Source: Bathynomus jamesi (taxonomy: Eukaryota; Arthropoda; Malacostraca; Isopoda; Cirolanidae). Taken from it: a stretch of DNA of 64,000 bases. Positions 10,918 through 20,716 of the stretch are shown here, piece by piece. Numbering within the stretch: the stretch's first letter is position 1; every line of letters begins with the position of its first letter. The notes under the pieces were generated by a model, which was given only the letters and a program-made list of their open reading frames with translations, searched no databases and was not told the DNA's origin. The DNA lies in contig JAJOZX010005777.1 in assembly GCA_023014485.1 (NCBI GenBank), positions 136,501 to 200,500 on the forward strand, written 5' to 3'. Both the position numbers and the translations under genes were made by a program.

Positions 10918-10965
<48 letters not shown>

Positions 10966-10976
10966 TATAATATATA
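10918..10976. repeat. (TA)n microsatellite
   Basis: A TA array with a few AATA interruptions, directly before FB1 copy b. Confidence 0.95.
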
Positions 10977-11654
10977 TGGGAATGAACTCAGAATGGTTCC
11001 CTGAGGTTTTTTATGATACACAGACCGTGCATGGAACAAGGAACTCTTCTAGGAAAAGTAAATCCACTATAGTCCGAATAAGTAATGGTAAATGACAAAT
11101 ACTATAGTTTTTTCTTTTTCATGATGTTAGCCCGACGTGGGCAACGGGTCACTCACAAAGAGGTCCCAAAAATATAGCTTCCCTCACCAGCTATCTGCAA
11201 AGCAGATAGGATCCAGCTTTGGGACAGGATCTAGGGTTTAAAGCAGCCTAGCCCAGCTACGTTTAGAACCTCAATATAAGCAAAAGACTCGCTGCCTTCA
11301 CGTCAGATTGAATACATCAAAGAAAAAGGGGTAACTATTATATTTTTAGCCAAAAAACCAAAACTTAAACCTCAACTGGCAGAATTGAGCATCCACTTTC
11401 AAGGCACATAACATGTCCGTTTCATGATGGGAACCCTAGATCCTGTCCCAAAGCTGGATCCTATCTGCTTTGCAGATAGCTGGTGAGGGAAGCTATATTT
11501 TTGGGACCTCTTTGTGAGTGACCTGTTGCCAACGTCGGGCTAGCATCATGAAAAAGAAAAAACTATAGTATTTGTCATTTACCATTACTTATTCGGACTA
11601 TAGTGGATTTAATTTTCCTAGAAGAGTTCCTTGTCCCATGCACGGTCTGTGTGT

Positions 11655-11657
<3 letters not shown>
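10977..11657. mobile_element. FB1 foldback element, copy b (with full core)
   Basis: The left arm 10977-11230 and the right arm about 11415-11657 are inverted copies. Both carry the CACGGTCTGTG, ACTATAGTGGATT and AGCTATCTGCAAAGCAGAT markers. The core between them includes TTGAATACATCAAAGAAAAA and a T/A-rich stretch shared with copies at 13.3, 23.6 and 51.4 kb. No transposase is present, so the family is non-autonomous. Confidence 0.8.

Positions 11658-11720
<63 letters not shown>
11658..11720. repeat. (TA)n microsatellite
   Basis: About 31 TA units bridging FB1 copy b and the next mariner-type element. Confidence 0.96.
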
Positions 11721-11723
<3 letters not shown>

Positions 11724-12418
11724 TGTTTATAAAGTCCCTATCTATTTCAGTGAAAACGTAGCAAAAAGAGTAAAATTCAATAACAATATAATAGAGGGCA
11801 TACATTAAATGAATACTTAAACATATGATTCTACATGAGCACCATCAGTATCTCTACAGAGTTCGAATATGTCAGCAGCATTGCGGAACACATTTTGGAG
11901 CATGACAGGGGTTATTTTTGTAACTGCTCTTACGATACGAGCAAGTAAATCTTGCGGATCTGTAACCCTCGTTTGATAGACGTTTGATTTGATAAAGCCC
12001 CATGCAAAGAAATCCAAGGGCGTTAGGTCAGGAGATCGAGCCGCCCAGAGCCTGTTGCCTCCACTTCCGATCCACCGATTTGGAAATCGTTAATTTAGGT
12101 ACTCCTGAACAATGTTTGCGTAATGACAAGGTGCCCCATCTTGATGAAAGACGACGGTGCTTAAAATGCCATCTGAATGAAGCTGGGACATTTACGTGCT
12201 CGTATCTTAACAGCAGTTTCAAATATAACCCCTTTCATGCTCCAAAATGTGTTCCGCAATGTTGCTGACAGATTCGAACTCTGTAGAGATACTGATGGTG
12301 CTCATGTAGAATATGCTTAAGTATTCATTAAATGTATGCCTTCTATTATATTGTTATTGAATTTTACCCTTTTTGCTACGTTTTCACTGAAATAGATAGG
12401 GACTTTATAAACACCCTG
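11720..12418. mobile_element. Mariner-type element with inverted 3' duplication
   Basis: The ends read GGTGTTTATAAAGTCCC on the left and the complement ending CACCCTG on the right. The mirrored arms are unusually long (about 11720-11960 and about 12190-12418). They include the last codons of the transposase, so the C-terminal coding end is present once on each strand. It is flanked by TA arrays. Confidence 0.82.
11817..12155 (-). pseudogene. Mariner-type transposase, catalytic half (DD41D-like spacing)
   Basis: On the minus strand an FHQDGAPCHYANIVQEYLN segment contains the second catalytic Asp. It is followed by a TAA stop near 12089-12091, then RWIGSGG, ARSPDLTPLDFFAWGF with the third Asp, and the tail NVFRNAADIFELCRD. 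Counting across the stop, 41 residues separate the two Asp residues, as in the DD41D group. The N-terminal half is missing. The tail after LDFF is intact (66 codons). Confidence 0.78.
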
Positions 12419-12601
12419 TATTACTGGAGAGGTTCTTCTGCAAAATCCCTGACCAGCCATGCGTGGCTAGCTACGAGGGCAGGAAGAGAGCCGAAACCAA
12501 TTCCCTTCTACACTAAACTCTGCAAATGAAGCGGGATGCTGCAGAGAAGTCGACGTAGGTCGACCCTGAATCCTCGTTCAAAACCATCTATTATCTATCT
12601 A
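12419..12601. other. No feature recognised between two mariner relics
   Basis: About 180 bp of unique DNA with AGCCATGCGTGGCTAGCT, a short local palindrome near 12456-12473. No coding signal. Confidence 0.5.
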
Positions 12602-13001
12602 TAGGGTGTCCCGTAAGTCTGGAGCCATAGGGCAAAATGATACAAACGGCAATAAAAACGCCGAAGAGACTTTTGGGGACTGTTTGCGAAATGAGCGAGG
12701 ATAGTAGCGGCTGTGTCATCGTCGGTGGATATCCTCGGAGGTCCACCGCGTGGTTTAACTCCTATGGATCCCGTTTCCCTGAACTTTGCTACAAGTTTGC
12801 CGACACAGCTGTGTGTTATCGGCGCGCGGTCCGGATGCAACCTTTTAAATTCCTCAGCGACCTCCCTCTGACTCCGATTTCTTACGAGCAGAATTATCTG
12901 GATGCGTTCTTCCTTACTCAAAGACATCATAGGCACTTGCATAAACGGAAAAACATGAATTACTTATTTTACCCTATGGTTCCAGACTTATGGGACACCC
13001 T
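12602..13001. mobile_element. Mariner-type MITE keeping the transposase 5' end
   Basis: The ends are AGGGTGTCCCGTAAGTCTGG and the mirrored CCAGACTTATGGGACACCCT. The element is 400 bp. It holds the start of a transposase gene on the minus strand and no catalytic part. Confidence 0.82.
12636..12942 (-). pseudogene. Mariner-type transposase, N-terminal HTH fragment
   Basis: The frame starts MSLSKEERIQIILLVRNRSQ (the Met at the sixth codon of the open frame; MQVPMMSLS upstream is also open). It continues with REVAEEFKRLHP and THSCVGKLVAKFRETGSI. This is the helix-turn-helix region with a DUF4817-like look found in DD41D-type mariners. After FANSPQKSLRR the reading turns into the inverted-repeat end. 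Confidence 0.75.
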
Positions 13002-13049
13002 GTGTGTGTATGTGTATATATATATATATATAATATATATATATATTAA

Positions 13050-13654
13050 ACACAGACCATGCATAGAACAAGGAACTCTTCTGGGAAATTACATCCACTA
13101 TAGTTCGAATAAGTAATGATAAATGACAAATACTATAGTTTTTTCTTTTTCATGATGGAAAGCCCAACGTGGGCACCGGGTTACTTGCAAAGAGGCCCCA
13201 AAATATAGCTTCCCTCACCAGCTATCTGCAAAGCAGATAGGATCCAGCTTTGGGACAGGATCTAGGGTTTACAGCTTACACCTAGCCTACTACATTCAGA
13301 ACCTCAATATACGCAAGAAACTCGTTGCATTCGCGTCGGATTGAATACATCAAAGAAAAAGGGGGTAACTATTGTATTTTTAGCCAAAACACAAAACTTA
13401 AACCTCAACCGGGACATTGAGCGTCCACTTTTCAAGGCACATAACACGTCCGTTTAGTATACACAAACTCAGAATGGTCCCTTTTGCGAGTAACCCGGTG
13501 CCCACGTTGGGCTTTCCATCATGAAAAAGAAAAACTATAGTATTTGTCATTTATCATTACTTATTCGAACTATAGTGGATGTAATTTCCAGAAGAGTTCC
13601 TTGTTCCATGCACGGTCTGTGTTTAACATATAAGTTTCTCAGGGGACCATTCTG

Positions 13655-13660
<6 letters not shown>
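13050..13660. mobile_element. FB1 foldback element, copy c
   Basis: The left arm from GACCATGCATAGAACAAGG (13056) and the right arm ending CTCAGGGGACCATTCTGAG (about 13660) are inverted. The core has the AGCTATCTGCAAAGCAGAT and CAAAGAAAAAGGGGG markers. In the right half, part of the arm between the core and CCATCATGAAAAAG is shortened compared with copy b. Confidence 0.78.
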
Positions 13661-13702
<42 letters not shown>

Positions 13703-13716
13703 CACACACACACACG
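13661..13716. repeat. Compound (TG)n(TA)n(CA)n microsatellite
   Basis: TG units, a short TA run, then CA units end at the left terminus of the mariner foldback. Confidence 0.93.
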
Positions 13717-13775
13717 AGGGTAATTCAATAAGTATCCGCACTTTTTATTTTCACATCTGATAGATTATAAACACA

Positions 13776-14102
13776 TCACTTCTCAACATAGTCTCCCTGT
13801 TTCTCAATACACTTAGTCCAGCGATCTACAAGCTTCCTAATGCCATCACAAAAGAATGTTTTTGGCTGTGTGCGTAGCCAGTCATGCACCGCCTCCTTCA
13901 GGTCATCATCGCCTTGGAATCGCTGACCTCTGAAAGCGTCTTTTAGTGGTCCAAACAGGTAAAAACCCGAAGGTGCCAGGTCTGGACTGTAGGCTGGATG
14001 GTCGAGAACTTCAAATTTAAGTTCTTGAAGGCATTTTCTAGTTTGTGCAGCGGTATGAGGGTGCGCATTGTCGTGTAACAGAATAACACCTTCCCGTTGC
14101 AA
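13776..14102 (-). pseudogene. Mariner transposase, C-terminal half, left arm
   Basis: An open 108-codon stretch. GVILLHDNAHPHTAAQT has the second catalytic Asp, YSPDLAPSGFYLF has Gly where the third Asp is expected, and the tail is KLVDRWTKCIEKQGDYVEK. By my count 34 residues separate the two positions (DD34D family). The D-to-G change would abolish catalysis. The frame opens into spacer sequence at the N-terminus, so its Met is not a true start. Confidence 0.87.
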
Positions 14103-14577
14103 AGAAGTTCAAAGCGCAGCCGTCAGCAGGTAAAGTTATGCTAACACTGTTTTGGGATACACGAGGCCCTATCCTTGAACATTATCTAGAGCGTGGAACT
14201 ACAGTAACAAGTGCATCGTATTCTGACATCCTGCGGAATGAGTTAAAGCGAGCAATTCGCACAAAACGGAGAGGGAGATTGTCGGAAGGTGTTATTCTGT
14301 TACACGACAATGCGCACCCTCATACCGCTGCACAGACTAGAAAATGCCTTCAAGAACTTAAATTTGAAGTTCTCGACCATCCGGCCTACAGTCCAGACCT
14401 GGCACCTTCGGGTTTTTACCTGTTTGGACCACTAAAAGACGCTTTGAGATGTCAGCGATTCCAAGGCGATGCATGACTGGCTACTCACACAGCCAAAAAC
14501 ATTCTTTTGTGATGGCATTAGGAAGCTTGTAGATCGCTGGACTAAGTGTATTGAGAAATAGGGAAACTATGTTGAGA
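14102..14577 (+). pseudogene. Mariner transposase, catalytic half, right arm
   Basis: The frame reads KKFKAQPSAGKVMLTLFWDT from 14102, then LEHYLERGTTVTSASYSDIL, the HDNAHPHT block and SPDLAPSGFYLF, again with Gly in place of the third Asp. A deletion of about 20 nt after FQGD shifts the frame at about 14470, and a later CAA-to-TAG change stops it near the end. It shares the D-to-G substitution with the left arm, so the duplication followed that mutation. Confidence 0.87.
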
Positions 14578-14691
14578 AGTGATGTGTTTATAATCTATCA
14601 GATGTGAAAATAAAATTGTGAAAATAAAAAGGGCGGATACTTATTGAATTACCATCGTATATATATATTATTATATACTATATATATTATT

Positions 14692-15366
14692 AGCTGATGA
14701 CCTTGTTCTTCTGTCACCCTCTCCCCATGGGCTGAGAGTACTATTAGAGATGTGAACGATATGGTATAGAAAATGACATCACCTATAATGGGGCAAAGAG
14801 TTGTATTTTGATTTTTAGGTGTAATCTACTGAAACATGTATCATGTGGGTCTTTTGAAATGAGTGGTCAGACTATATCTGTCAAAGACATATAAATACTT
14901 AGGTCATATAATTACTCAAGAGTTGCGAGATGAACTTCATATTGAGAGGCAACGTAAACAGCTGTATGTACAGGGTAACATGTTGGTAAGGAAATTTGGT
15001 ATGTGTTCAGAATCAGTTAAAATTTATCTTTTTAGAACTTGCTGTACTGCATTGTATACATCCCATCTGTGGTGGAACTATACAAAAACTGCTATGAATA
15101 AACTCTCTGTTGCTTATAATAATATTTTTCGTATGCTCTGTAGGGAACCAAAATGGTGCATTGCCAGTTTTATGTTTACTACGCGTAACCTACCTACCAG
15201 CCAAATGTTAATCCGGAAGAATATATTATATAATTTCATTACTAAGGTCCAAAACAGCTCTAATGTGTTATTGTATAATGTCCTGTCTTCAGATACTGTG
15301 TACCTCTCACCTATATGGCAGTCTTGGTTCAGACAACTGCTGGTTTACAATACCTTATTTTTGTAA
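14692..15366 (+). pseudogene. LINE reverse transcriptase, 3' fragment
   Basis: At 14692 the reading ADDLVLLSPSPHGLRVLL carries the catalytic ADD of the RT active site, followed by stops and a frameshift. An open frame from 14863 gives KTYKYLGHIITQELRDE, LRKFGMCSESVKIYLFRT and VAYNNIFRMLCREPKW. This is the region after the RT fingers/palm in animal non-LTR elements. There is no endonuclease, consistent with 5' truncation. The 3' non-coding tail probably runs to about 15650 (GCAATAAAGATG). Confidence 0.75.
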
Positions 15367-15650
15367 TGTAGCAAAGATTATATATGCATATTAAGTTGTG
15401 TTATAATAAGTGTTATTGTAAGTGGCTATGTTATAATAAGTGTTATAAGTGTTATAAGATGTCTCATGTAATAACAACATACCTAAAATTGTCAGATAAT
15501 TAATCAAACAGTATGCCAGTATGCTAGGTTAAGTGGCTATGTTGGCCTTATTTTTCTATTAAATTCGATGTATAGGTAAGATTGTACTTGTATGTTAGGT
15601 TAAGTGACTATGGATTGTGAATGATCCGCAATAAAGATGTTTTGGTTTTG

Positions 15651-15892
15651 GATATATATATAAATTGAATTGTGTTAATCAATGCAATTTTGAGTGATTA
15701 TTAATTAGAAATTTGTTTTATATTAACTGCCGAGACAGAGAAAGAAGGAGAAATTAGTTCTAAATTTACAGTTGGCAACTCTGCGCCTCAATTTAAGATA
15801 GATTTTCGCTGAAAGTTGTGATCGGAAGACGCAGTGTGTTTCATTCTACTTTTAATGCAATTTCTGTTAATTATAGTCGGCTTAGGCAGACA

Positions 15893-15894
<2 letters not shown>
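15651..15894. other. No gene recognised
   Basis: Unique DNA between two LINE relics, with a small (TA)n at 15653-15661. Confidence 0.5.

Positions 15895-15951
<57 letters not shown>
15895..15951. repeat. (CT)n microsatellite at a LINE 5' junction
   Basis: About 28 CT units run without a gap into LINE copy 1. The 3' ends of both LINE copies also finish in CTCTCT. Confidence 0.97.
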
Positions 15952-15955
<4 letters not shown>

Positions 15956-17355
15956 TACCGCGACAGTCGTTGCCGATAGAATAGACAAACTGAGCGCGTT
16001 TAAGGCTCCTGGGCCAGACCAGTTTCTCCCCAGAGTGTTGCGGGAGGTGCGCGACCAGGTGGCTCCCCACCTGGCTACAGTCTTCAACAAATCGTTGGAG
16101 ACGGGCCAGGTGCCTGGTGACTGGAGGGAAGCCAACGTGACCCCTATCTTTAAGAAAGGGGATCACGAAAGTCCAGGGAACTATCGTCCCATTAGTCTCA
16201 CTTCAGTTGTAGGTAAATTATTAGAGGGGATAATAGCGGATAGGATCGTTGACCATTTGGATTCCTACAAGCTGCTTGGGGACTCAACATGGGTTTAGAC
16301 GGCATAGATCGTGTCTCACCAACTTGCTGGAGTTTTTCTACGTCATGTTGAGTGAGTACGATAAGAGTAGGGCGATTGATATACTTTATCTCGACTTTCA
16401 GAAAGCCTTTGATAAGGTACCTCACCGCCGGCTAATAGCGAAAGTGCGCGCGCTGGGTATCGGTCGGGAAGTAGGTAGGTGGATTGAAAACTGGCTGAAG
16501 AATAGGCGGCAGAGGGTTGTAATTAAAGGGGCTAGTTCTGGTTGGGCCTCGGTCACTAGTGGGGTTCCTCAGGGTTCCGTTTTGGGGCCACTGTTGTTTA
16601 TCATTTACATAAATGATATAGACGGTGGCATCGTCAGTCGGATCGCCAAATTCGCTGATGACACCAAGCTTGGGGCCAGTGTTGGGACGCCCGAAGCGAT
16701 CGAGGAACTGCGTGCGGACCTACGTAGGATAGGAGAGTGGTCCGAAAAATGGCAAATGCCGTTTAACTTGGGTAAATGCAAAGTGATGCACATTGGCTAT
16801 GCCAATCCCAAGTCGGACTACTCGATGTTGGGGAGTAATATCGAGGTGACTGATTTGGAAAAGGACTTGGGTGTGCTAATTAGCAGCGACCTTAAGTTTA
16901 CCAAACAGTGCGTAGAGGTGGAAAAGAAAGCCCAGAAGCTGTTGGGTTATATCAGGAGGCAATTTCAGTTTCGGAACAAGGAGATTGTGCTCTCTCTGTA
17001 CAATTCCTTGGTTCGGCCGCACCTGGAGTATGCAGTGCACTGAGTGCAATTCTGGTCGCCCACCCTCAGGAAAGATATTGAGAAGCTGGAGCGAGTGCAG
17101 CCGAGCGCCACAAAGTTAATCCCTTCCGTTAGGCATATGGGCTACAATCGACGGTTAGGCGCCCTGAACTTGTTTTCGCTAGAAACTCGGAGGATGAGCG
17201 GTCAACTCATCGAAGTTTTCAAGCTCTTACGCGGGTTCAACGATGTCGATTTTAGAAGCATGTTTAGTTTAAATGATAACCCAACTCGCAACAATGGTTG
17301 GAAGTTGGATTTGAAACGGTTTAGGACTAGTGTGTGGGAATTACTTTACGTATAA
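15952..17355 (+). pseudogene. CR1-like reverse transcriptase, copy 1
   Basis: It reads from RCTATVVADRIDKLSAF through KAPGPDQFLPRVL and WREANVTPIFKKGD to about 16283, where a small deletion shifts the frame. The next frame has DFQKAFDKVPHRR (first catalytic Asp region), SGVPQGSVLGPLLF and KFADDTKL (catalytic Asp pair). A TGA at 17041-17043 interrupts YAVH and QFWSPTLRKDI. The C-terminal KLIPSVRHMGYNRRL follows up to 17355. The FADD box and order of motifs are those of CR1/L2-type LINEs. It is inactive through the frameshift and stop. Confidence 0.85.
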
Positions 17356-17562
17356 GATCTGTGACGCGTGGAACAGGTTACCTTCAGAAGTTGTGAACAG
17401 TTCCTCTGTGGATCAGTTCAAAAAAAGGTTAGACCAAATCTTGCACACTATTTGAGTGTATACAAAATTTTCCGTGGCACCCGTTGCCATTGGTACCTCC
17501 TCGGTATGGGCCACAAAGCCTTTTGAGGTACTTCTTTTCCTTGTAACTCCTTGTAACTCTCT
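15952..17562 (+). mobile_element. CR1-like LINE, copy 1 (5'-truncated)
   Basis: It begins inside the RT gene directly after (CT)n. It ends with a non-coding tail containing TTGTAACTCCTTGTAACTCTCTCTC at 17538-17562 (given here as a position only for context). It is about 97% like copy 2 by eye over the shared part. The second LINE copy starts immediately afterwards, so the two are head to tail. Confidence 0.85.
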
Positions 17563-18235
17563 CTCGATTAGGAACAAGTTTTGCGAGCTACGGGTGCTCT
17601 TAGCATCAGAATACCAGGATATCGTTGCTATCACCGAGTCCTGGATTCATACTGATCGTAGGGACTAGTGTTGAAAAATAATCGAAACTTTACAAACTGG
17701 TTTTCAACACTAGTAGGGACTATGTTCAGGAGTTCGAAATTCCCGGGTATAGAATGTTTCGCAAAGACCGCACCCATGGGGAGGGGGTGGGGTACTAATA
17801 AACGTCAGGGACACGTTGAGTCCGGTTGACTGCCAGTTCCGGTCGGAACGGGAGCTGCTTGGCGTCGATCTGAATGTGGGAGGGACGAACTATAGGTTAA
17901 TTTTGGTGTACAGACCTCCGCATCTCCTCCTCGAGGAGGATACAGCCCTGTACACCGAACTCAGTAGCCTGCTAGGGGATAGGGTGTGTGTAGTTTTAGG
18001 AGACTTCAACTGTCGCGGCATAAAGTGGGAAGAGAGGACTGCTGATGCTGAAGGGAGGAGGCTAGTTGACTTTGCTCATGAGAACTTCCTCACTCAGTGG
18101 GTCAATGAGCCTACACGAGGCGAAAGCGTTCTAGACTTAGTATTCACGACCGAAGACAACCTCGTCACTGGCCTCACCGTTGACGAAACGTTGGGCGGGC
18201 GGAGTGTTCAGGTCTGATTAGGTTCCGTGTCTGCG
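17563..18235 (+). pseudogene. CR1-like LINE endonuclease domain
   Basis: The part before the MITE reads ASEYQDIVAITESWIHTD. After the MITE it continues YVQEFEIPGYRMFRKDR, then is broken by stops at about 17793-17802. An open frame from about 17808 gives GVDLNVGGTNYRLILVYRPP, VVLGDFNCRGIKWEE and VLDLVFTTEDN. These are APE-type endonuclease motifs. The SDH-like end is damaged by a frameshift near 18205. Confidence 0.82.
17666..17712. mobile_element. 47-bp hAT-type micro-MITE inside LINE copy 2
   Basis: GTAGGGAC occurs directly before (17658-17665) and directly after (17713-17720) this segment, an exact 8-bp target duplication. The ends are TAGTGTTGAAAA and its exact complement TTTTCAACACTA. 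The interior contains AATAATCGAAACTTTAC. Removing the segment and one duplication restores the endonuclease reading (HTDRRD joined to YVQEF). Confidence 0.9.
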
Positions 18236-18243
18236 TCCCTCGG

Positions 18244-20243
18244 GTGAAGCGTAGTCACTCGAGAGGCAGTAAGCTCGATCTACGGCGGGCGGACTTTGTT
18301 AGCCTCAGGGATAGCGTAGATGAGATGGGGTTAGAGGTCGGCGGCAATGTTGAGGGAGTGTGGAGTGCATTCCGGGACGAGTTTATGGTGCTGCAGTCTG
18401 CTGCCATACCCTCAAAACCGGTCACCCCTGCTTCAACGCAGCCTAAGTGGCTCAGTCGTGACATCGCTTCGGCTATCCGAAATAGGAAAGTAGCGTATAG
18501 GAGGGCGAAGGCCAATCGTTCCCATGAGAACACTGAAGCGTATGTCCGCCTGTGTAGGGAAGTGAAGGCGAAGGTTAGGCTAGCGAAACGTAACGAAGAA
18601 CTACGGGTGGCAAGCCTCTGCAAGGGGAACCCTAAAGAGTTCTTCAGTTATGTTAATAGTAGAAAGCCCATTAGAAGCGGCGTTATGCGGACCTCTGACG
18701 CGGACATCGCTAATGTGCTTAATGAGTACTTTGCGGGAGTGTTCACCAGGGAGGACACCCGCATCATCCCCGAGCCAGGCGTGAGGCACGAAGGTGCTGG
18801 CCTGGATAGTGTTCGATGTACCGCGACAGTCGTTGCCGATAGAATAGACAAACTGAGTGCGTTTAAGGCGCCTGGGCCATACCAGTTTCTCCCCAGTGTG
18901 TTGCGGGAGGTGCGCGACCAGGTGGCTCCCCACCTGGCTACAGTCTTCAACAAATCGTTGGAGACGGGCCAGGTGCCTGGTGACTGGAGGGAAGCAAATG
19001 TGACCCCTATCTTTAAGAAAGGGGATCACGAAAGTCCAGGGAACTATCGTCCCATTAGACTCACTTCAGTTGTAGGTAAATTATTAGAGGGGATAATAGC
19101 GGATAGGATCGTTGAAGATTTGGATTCCTACAACTGCTTGGGGACTCCAAACATGGGTTTAGACGGCATAGGTCGTGTCTCACCAACTTGCTGGAGTTTT
19201 TCCACGTCATGTTGAGTGAGTATGATAAGAGTAGGGCGATTGATATACTTTATCTCGACTTTCAGAAAGCCTTTGATAAGGTACCTCACCGCCGACTAAT
19301 GGCGAAAGTGCGCGCGCTGGGTATCGGTGGGGAAATAGGTAGGTGGATTGAAAATTGGCTGAGGAATAGGCGGCAGAGGGTTGTAATTAAAGTGGCTAGT
19401 TCGGGTTCGGCCTCGGTCACTAGTGGGGTTCCTCAGGGTTCCGTTTTGGGGCCGCTGTTGTTTATCATTTACATAAATGATATCGACGGTGGCATCGTCA
19501 GTCGGATCGCCAAATTCGCTGATGACACCAAGCTTGGGACGCCCGAAGCGATCGAGGAACTGCGTGCGGACCTTGGTAGGATAGGAGAGTGGTCCAAAAA
19601 ATGGCAAATGCCGTTTAACTTGGGTAAATGCAAGGTCATGCACATTGGCTACGTCAATCCCAAGTCGGACTACGGCATGTTGCGGAGTAATATCGAGGTG
19701 ACTGATTTAGAAAAGGACTTGGGTGTGCTAATTAGCAGCGACCTTAAGTTTACCAAACAGTGCGCAGAGGTGGAAAAGAAAGCCCAGAAGCTATTGGGTT
19801 ATATCAGGAGGCAATTTCAGTTTCGGAACAAGGAGATTGTGCTCTCTCTGTACAATTCCCTGGTTCGGCCGCACCTGGAGTATGCTGTGCAGTTCTAGTC
19901 GCCCACCCTCAGGAAAGATATTGAGAGGCTGGAGCGAGTGCAGGCGAGGGCCACAAAGTTAATCCCTTCCGTTAGGCATATGGGCTACAATCGACGGTTA
20001 CGCGCCCTAAACTTGTTTTCGCTGGAAACTCGGAGGCTGCGCGGTCAACTCATCGAGGTTTTCAAGCTCTTACGCGGGTTCAACGATGTCGATTTTAGAA
20101 ACATGTTTAGTTTAAATGATAACCCAACTCGCAACAATGGTTGGAAGTTGGATTTGAAGCGGTTTAGGACTAGTGTGTGTGTGGAAATTCCTTTACGTAT
20201 AAGATCTGTGACACGTGGAACAATCTACCTTCAGAAGTTGTGA
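18244..20243 (+). pseudogene. CR1-like reverse transcriptase, copy 2
   Basis: The linker starts RSHSRGSKLDLRRADF and includes PKWLSRDIASAIRNRKVAYR. The RT follows with KAPGPYQFLPSV, VTPIFKKGD and NYRPIRLTSVVGKLLEG. A frameshift near 19145 moves to the next frame with YLDFQKAFDKVPHRRL, SGVPQGSVLGPLLF and KFADDTKL. A 12-nt in-frame gap relative to copy 1 follows (GASVGTP versus GTP). A stop interrupts it after YAVQF (19896-19898), and the C-terminal part resumes to about 20243. An RT with a likely intact active site but broken frame. Confidence 0.87.
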
Positions 20244-20403
20244 ACAGTTCCTCTGTGGATCATTTCAAGAAAAGTTAGACCAAATCTTGCACACTATTTG
20301 AGTGTGTACAAAATTTTCCCTGGCACCCATTGCCATTGGTACCTCCTCGGTATGGGCCGCAAGGCCTTTTGAGGTACTTCTTTTCCTTGTAATTCCTTGT
20401 AAC

Positions 20404-20716
20404 TCTCTCTCTCTCTCATATATTCATCTTAATTCGCTCTACCCTTAAATCACCGTATTTCAAAAGTATAATTGAACAAAATCATATAAAATCTATATCG
20501 TGTTTTGGCTTCCCATACATTAGGTCTGAGCAGACGCACGCTGCCGAGTCAGAGAGGCATTGTATGCGGTTAAAGGAAATTCAGCACAGGAAAACAGTTA
20601 AAGTTTGCAGTAGAGTATAAGTTCGATATAACAATAATTATTATTATAAATAAACAAAAATAATGTTAATACAATAAAAATCGTTATATGAAAAGTTCAA
20701 CCACTACACACATATA
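20404..20716. other. No gene recognised
   Basis: AT-rich unique sequence after the LINE. No frame or repeat of note. Confidence 0.5.

Larger units (their letters stand above)
13717..14657. mobile_element. Mariner foldback: transposase 3' half on both strands
   Basis: The ends CGAGGGTAATTCAATAAGTA and the mirrored TACTTATTGAATTACCATCG bound a 941-bp element. About 380 bp at each end (13717-14096 and 14284-14657) are inverted copies that include the transposase 3' half and untranslated tail. The spacer 14097-14283 holds the upstream part of the catalytic domain on the plus strand. Confidence 0.88.
17563..20403 (+). mobile_element. CR1-like LINE, copy 2 (endonuclease plus RT)
   Basis: It starts GATTAGGAACAAGTTTTGCG directly after the CTCTCTCTC of copy 1 and ends in (CT)n before ATATATTC at about 20420. 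The 2.8-kb copy covers the endonuclease and RT domains but lacks any ORF1. It contains a 47-bp MITE at 17666-17712. Confidence 0.85.

Noticed and set aside
15788..16166. Arg-Glu-Arg-Glu frames on the minus strand across the (CT)n array
   Set aside because: Simple-repeat translation fused to the antisense of the LINE RT.
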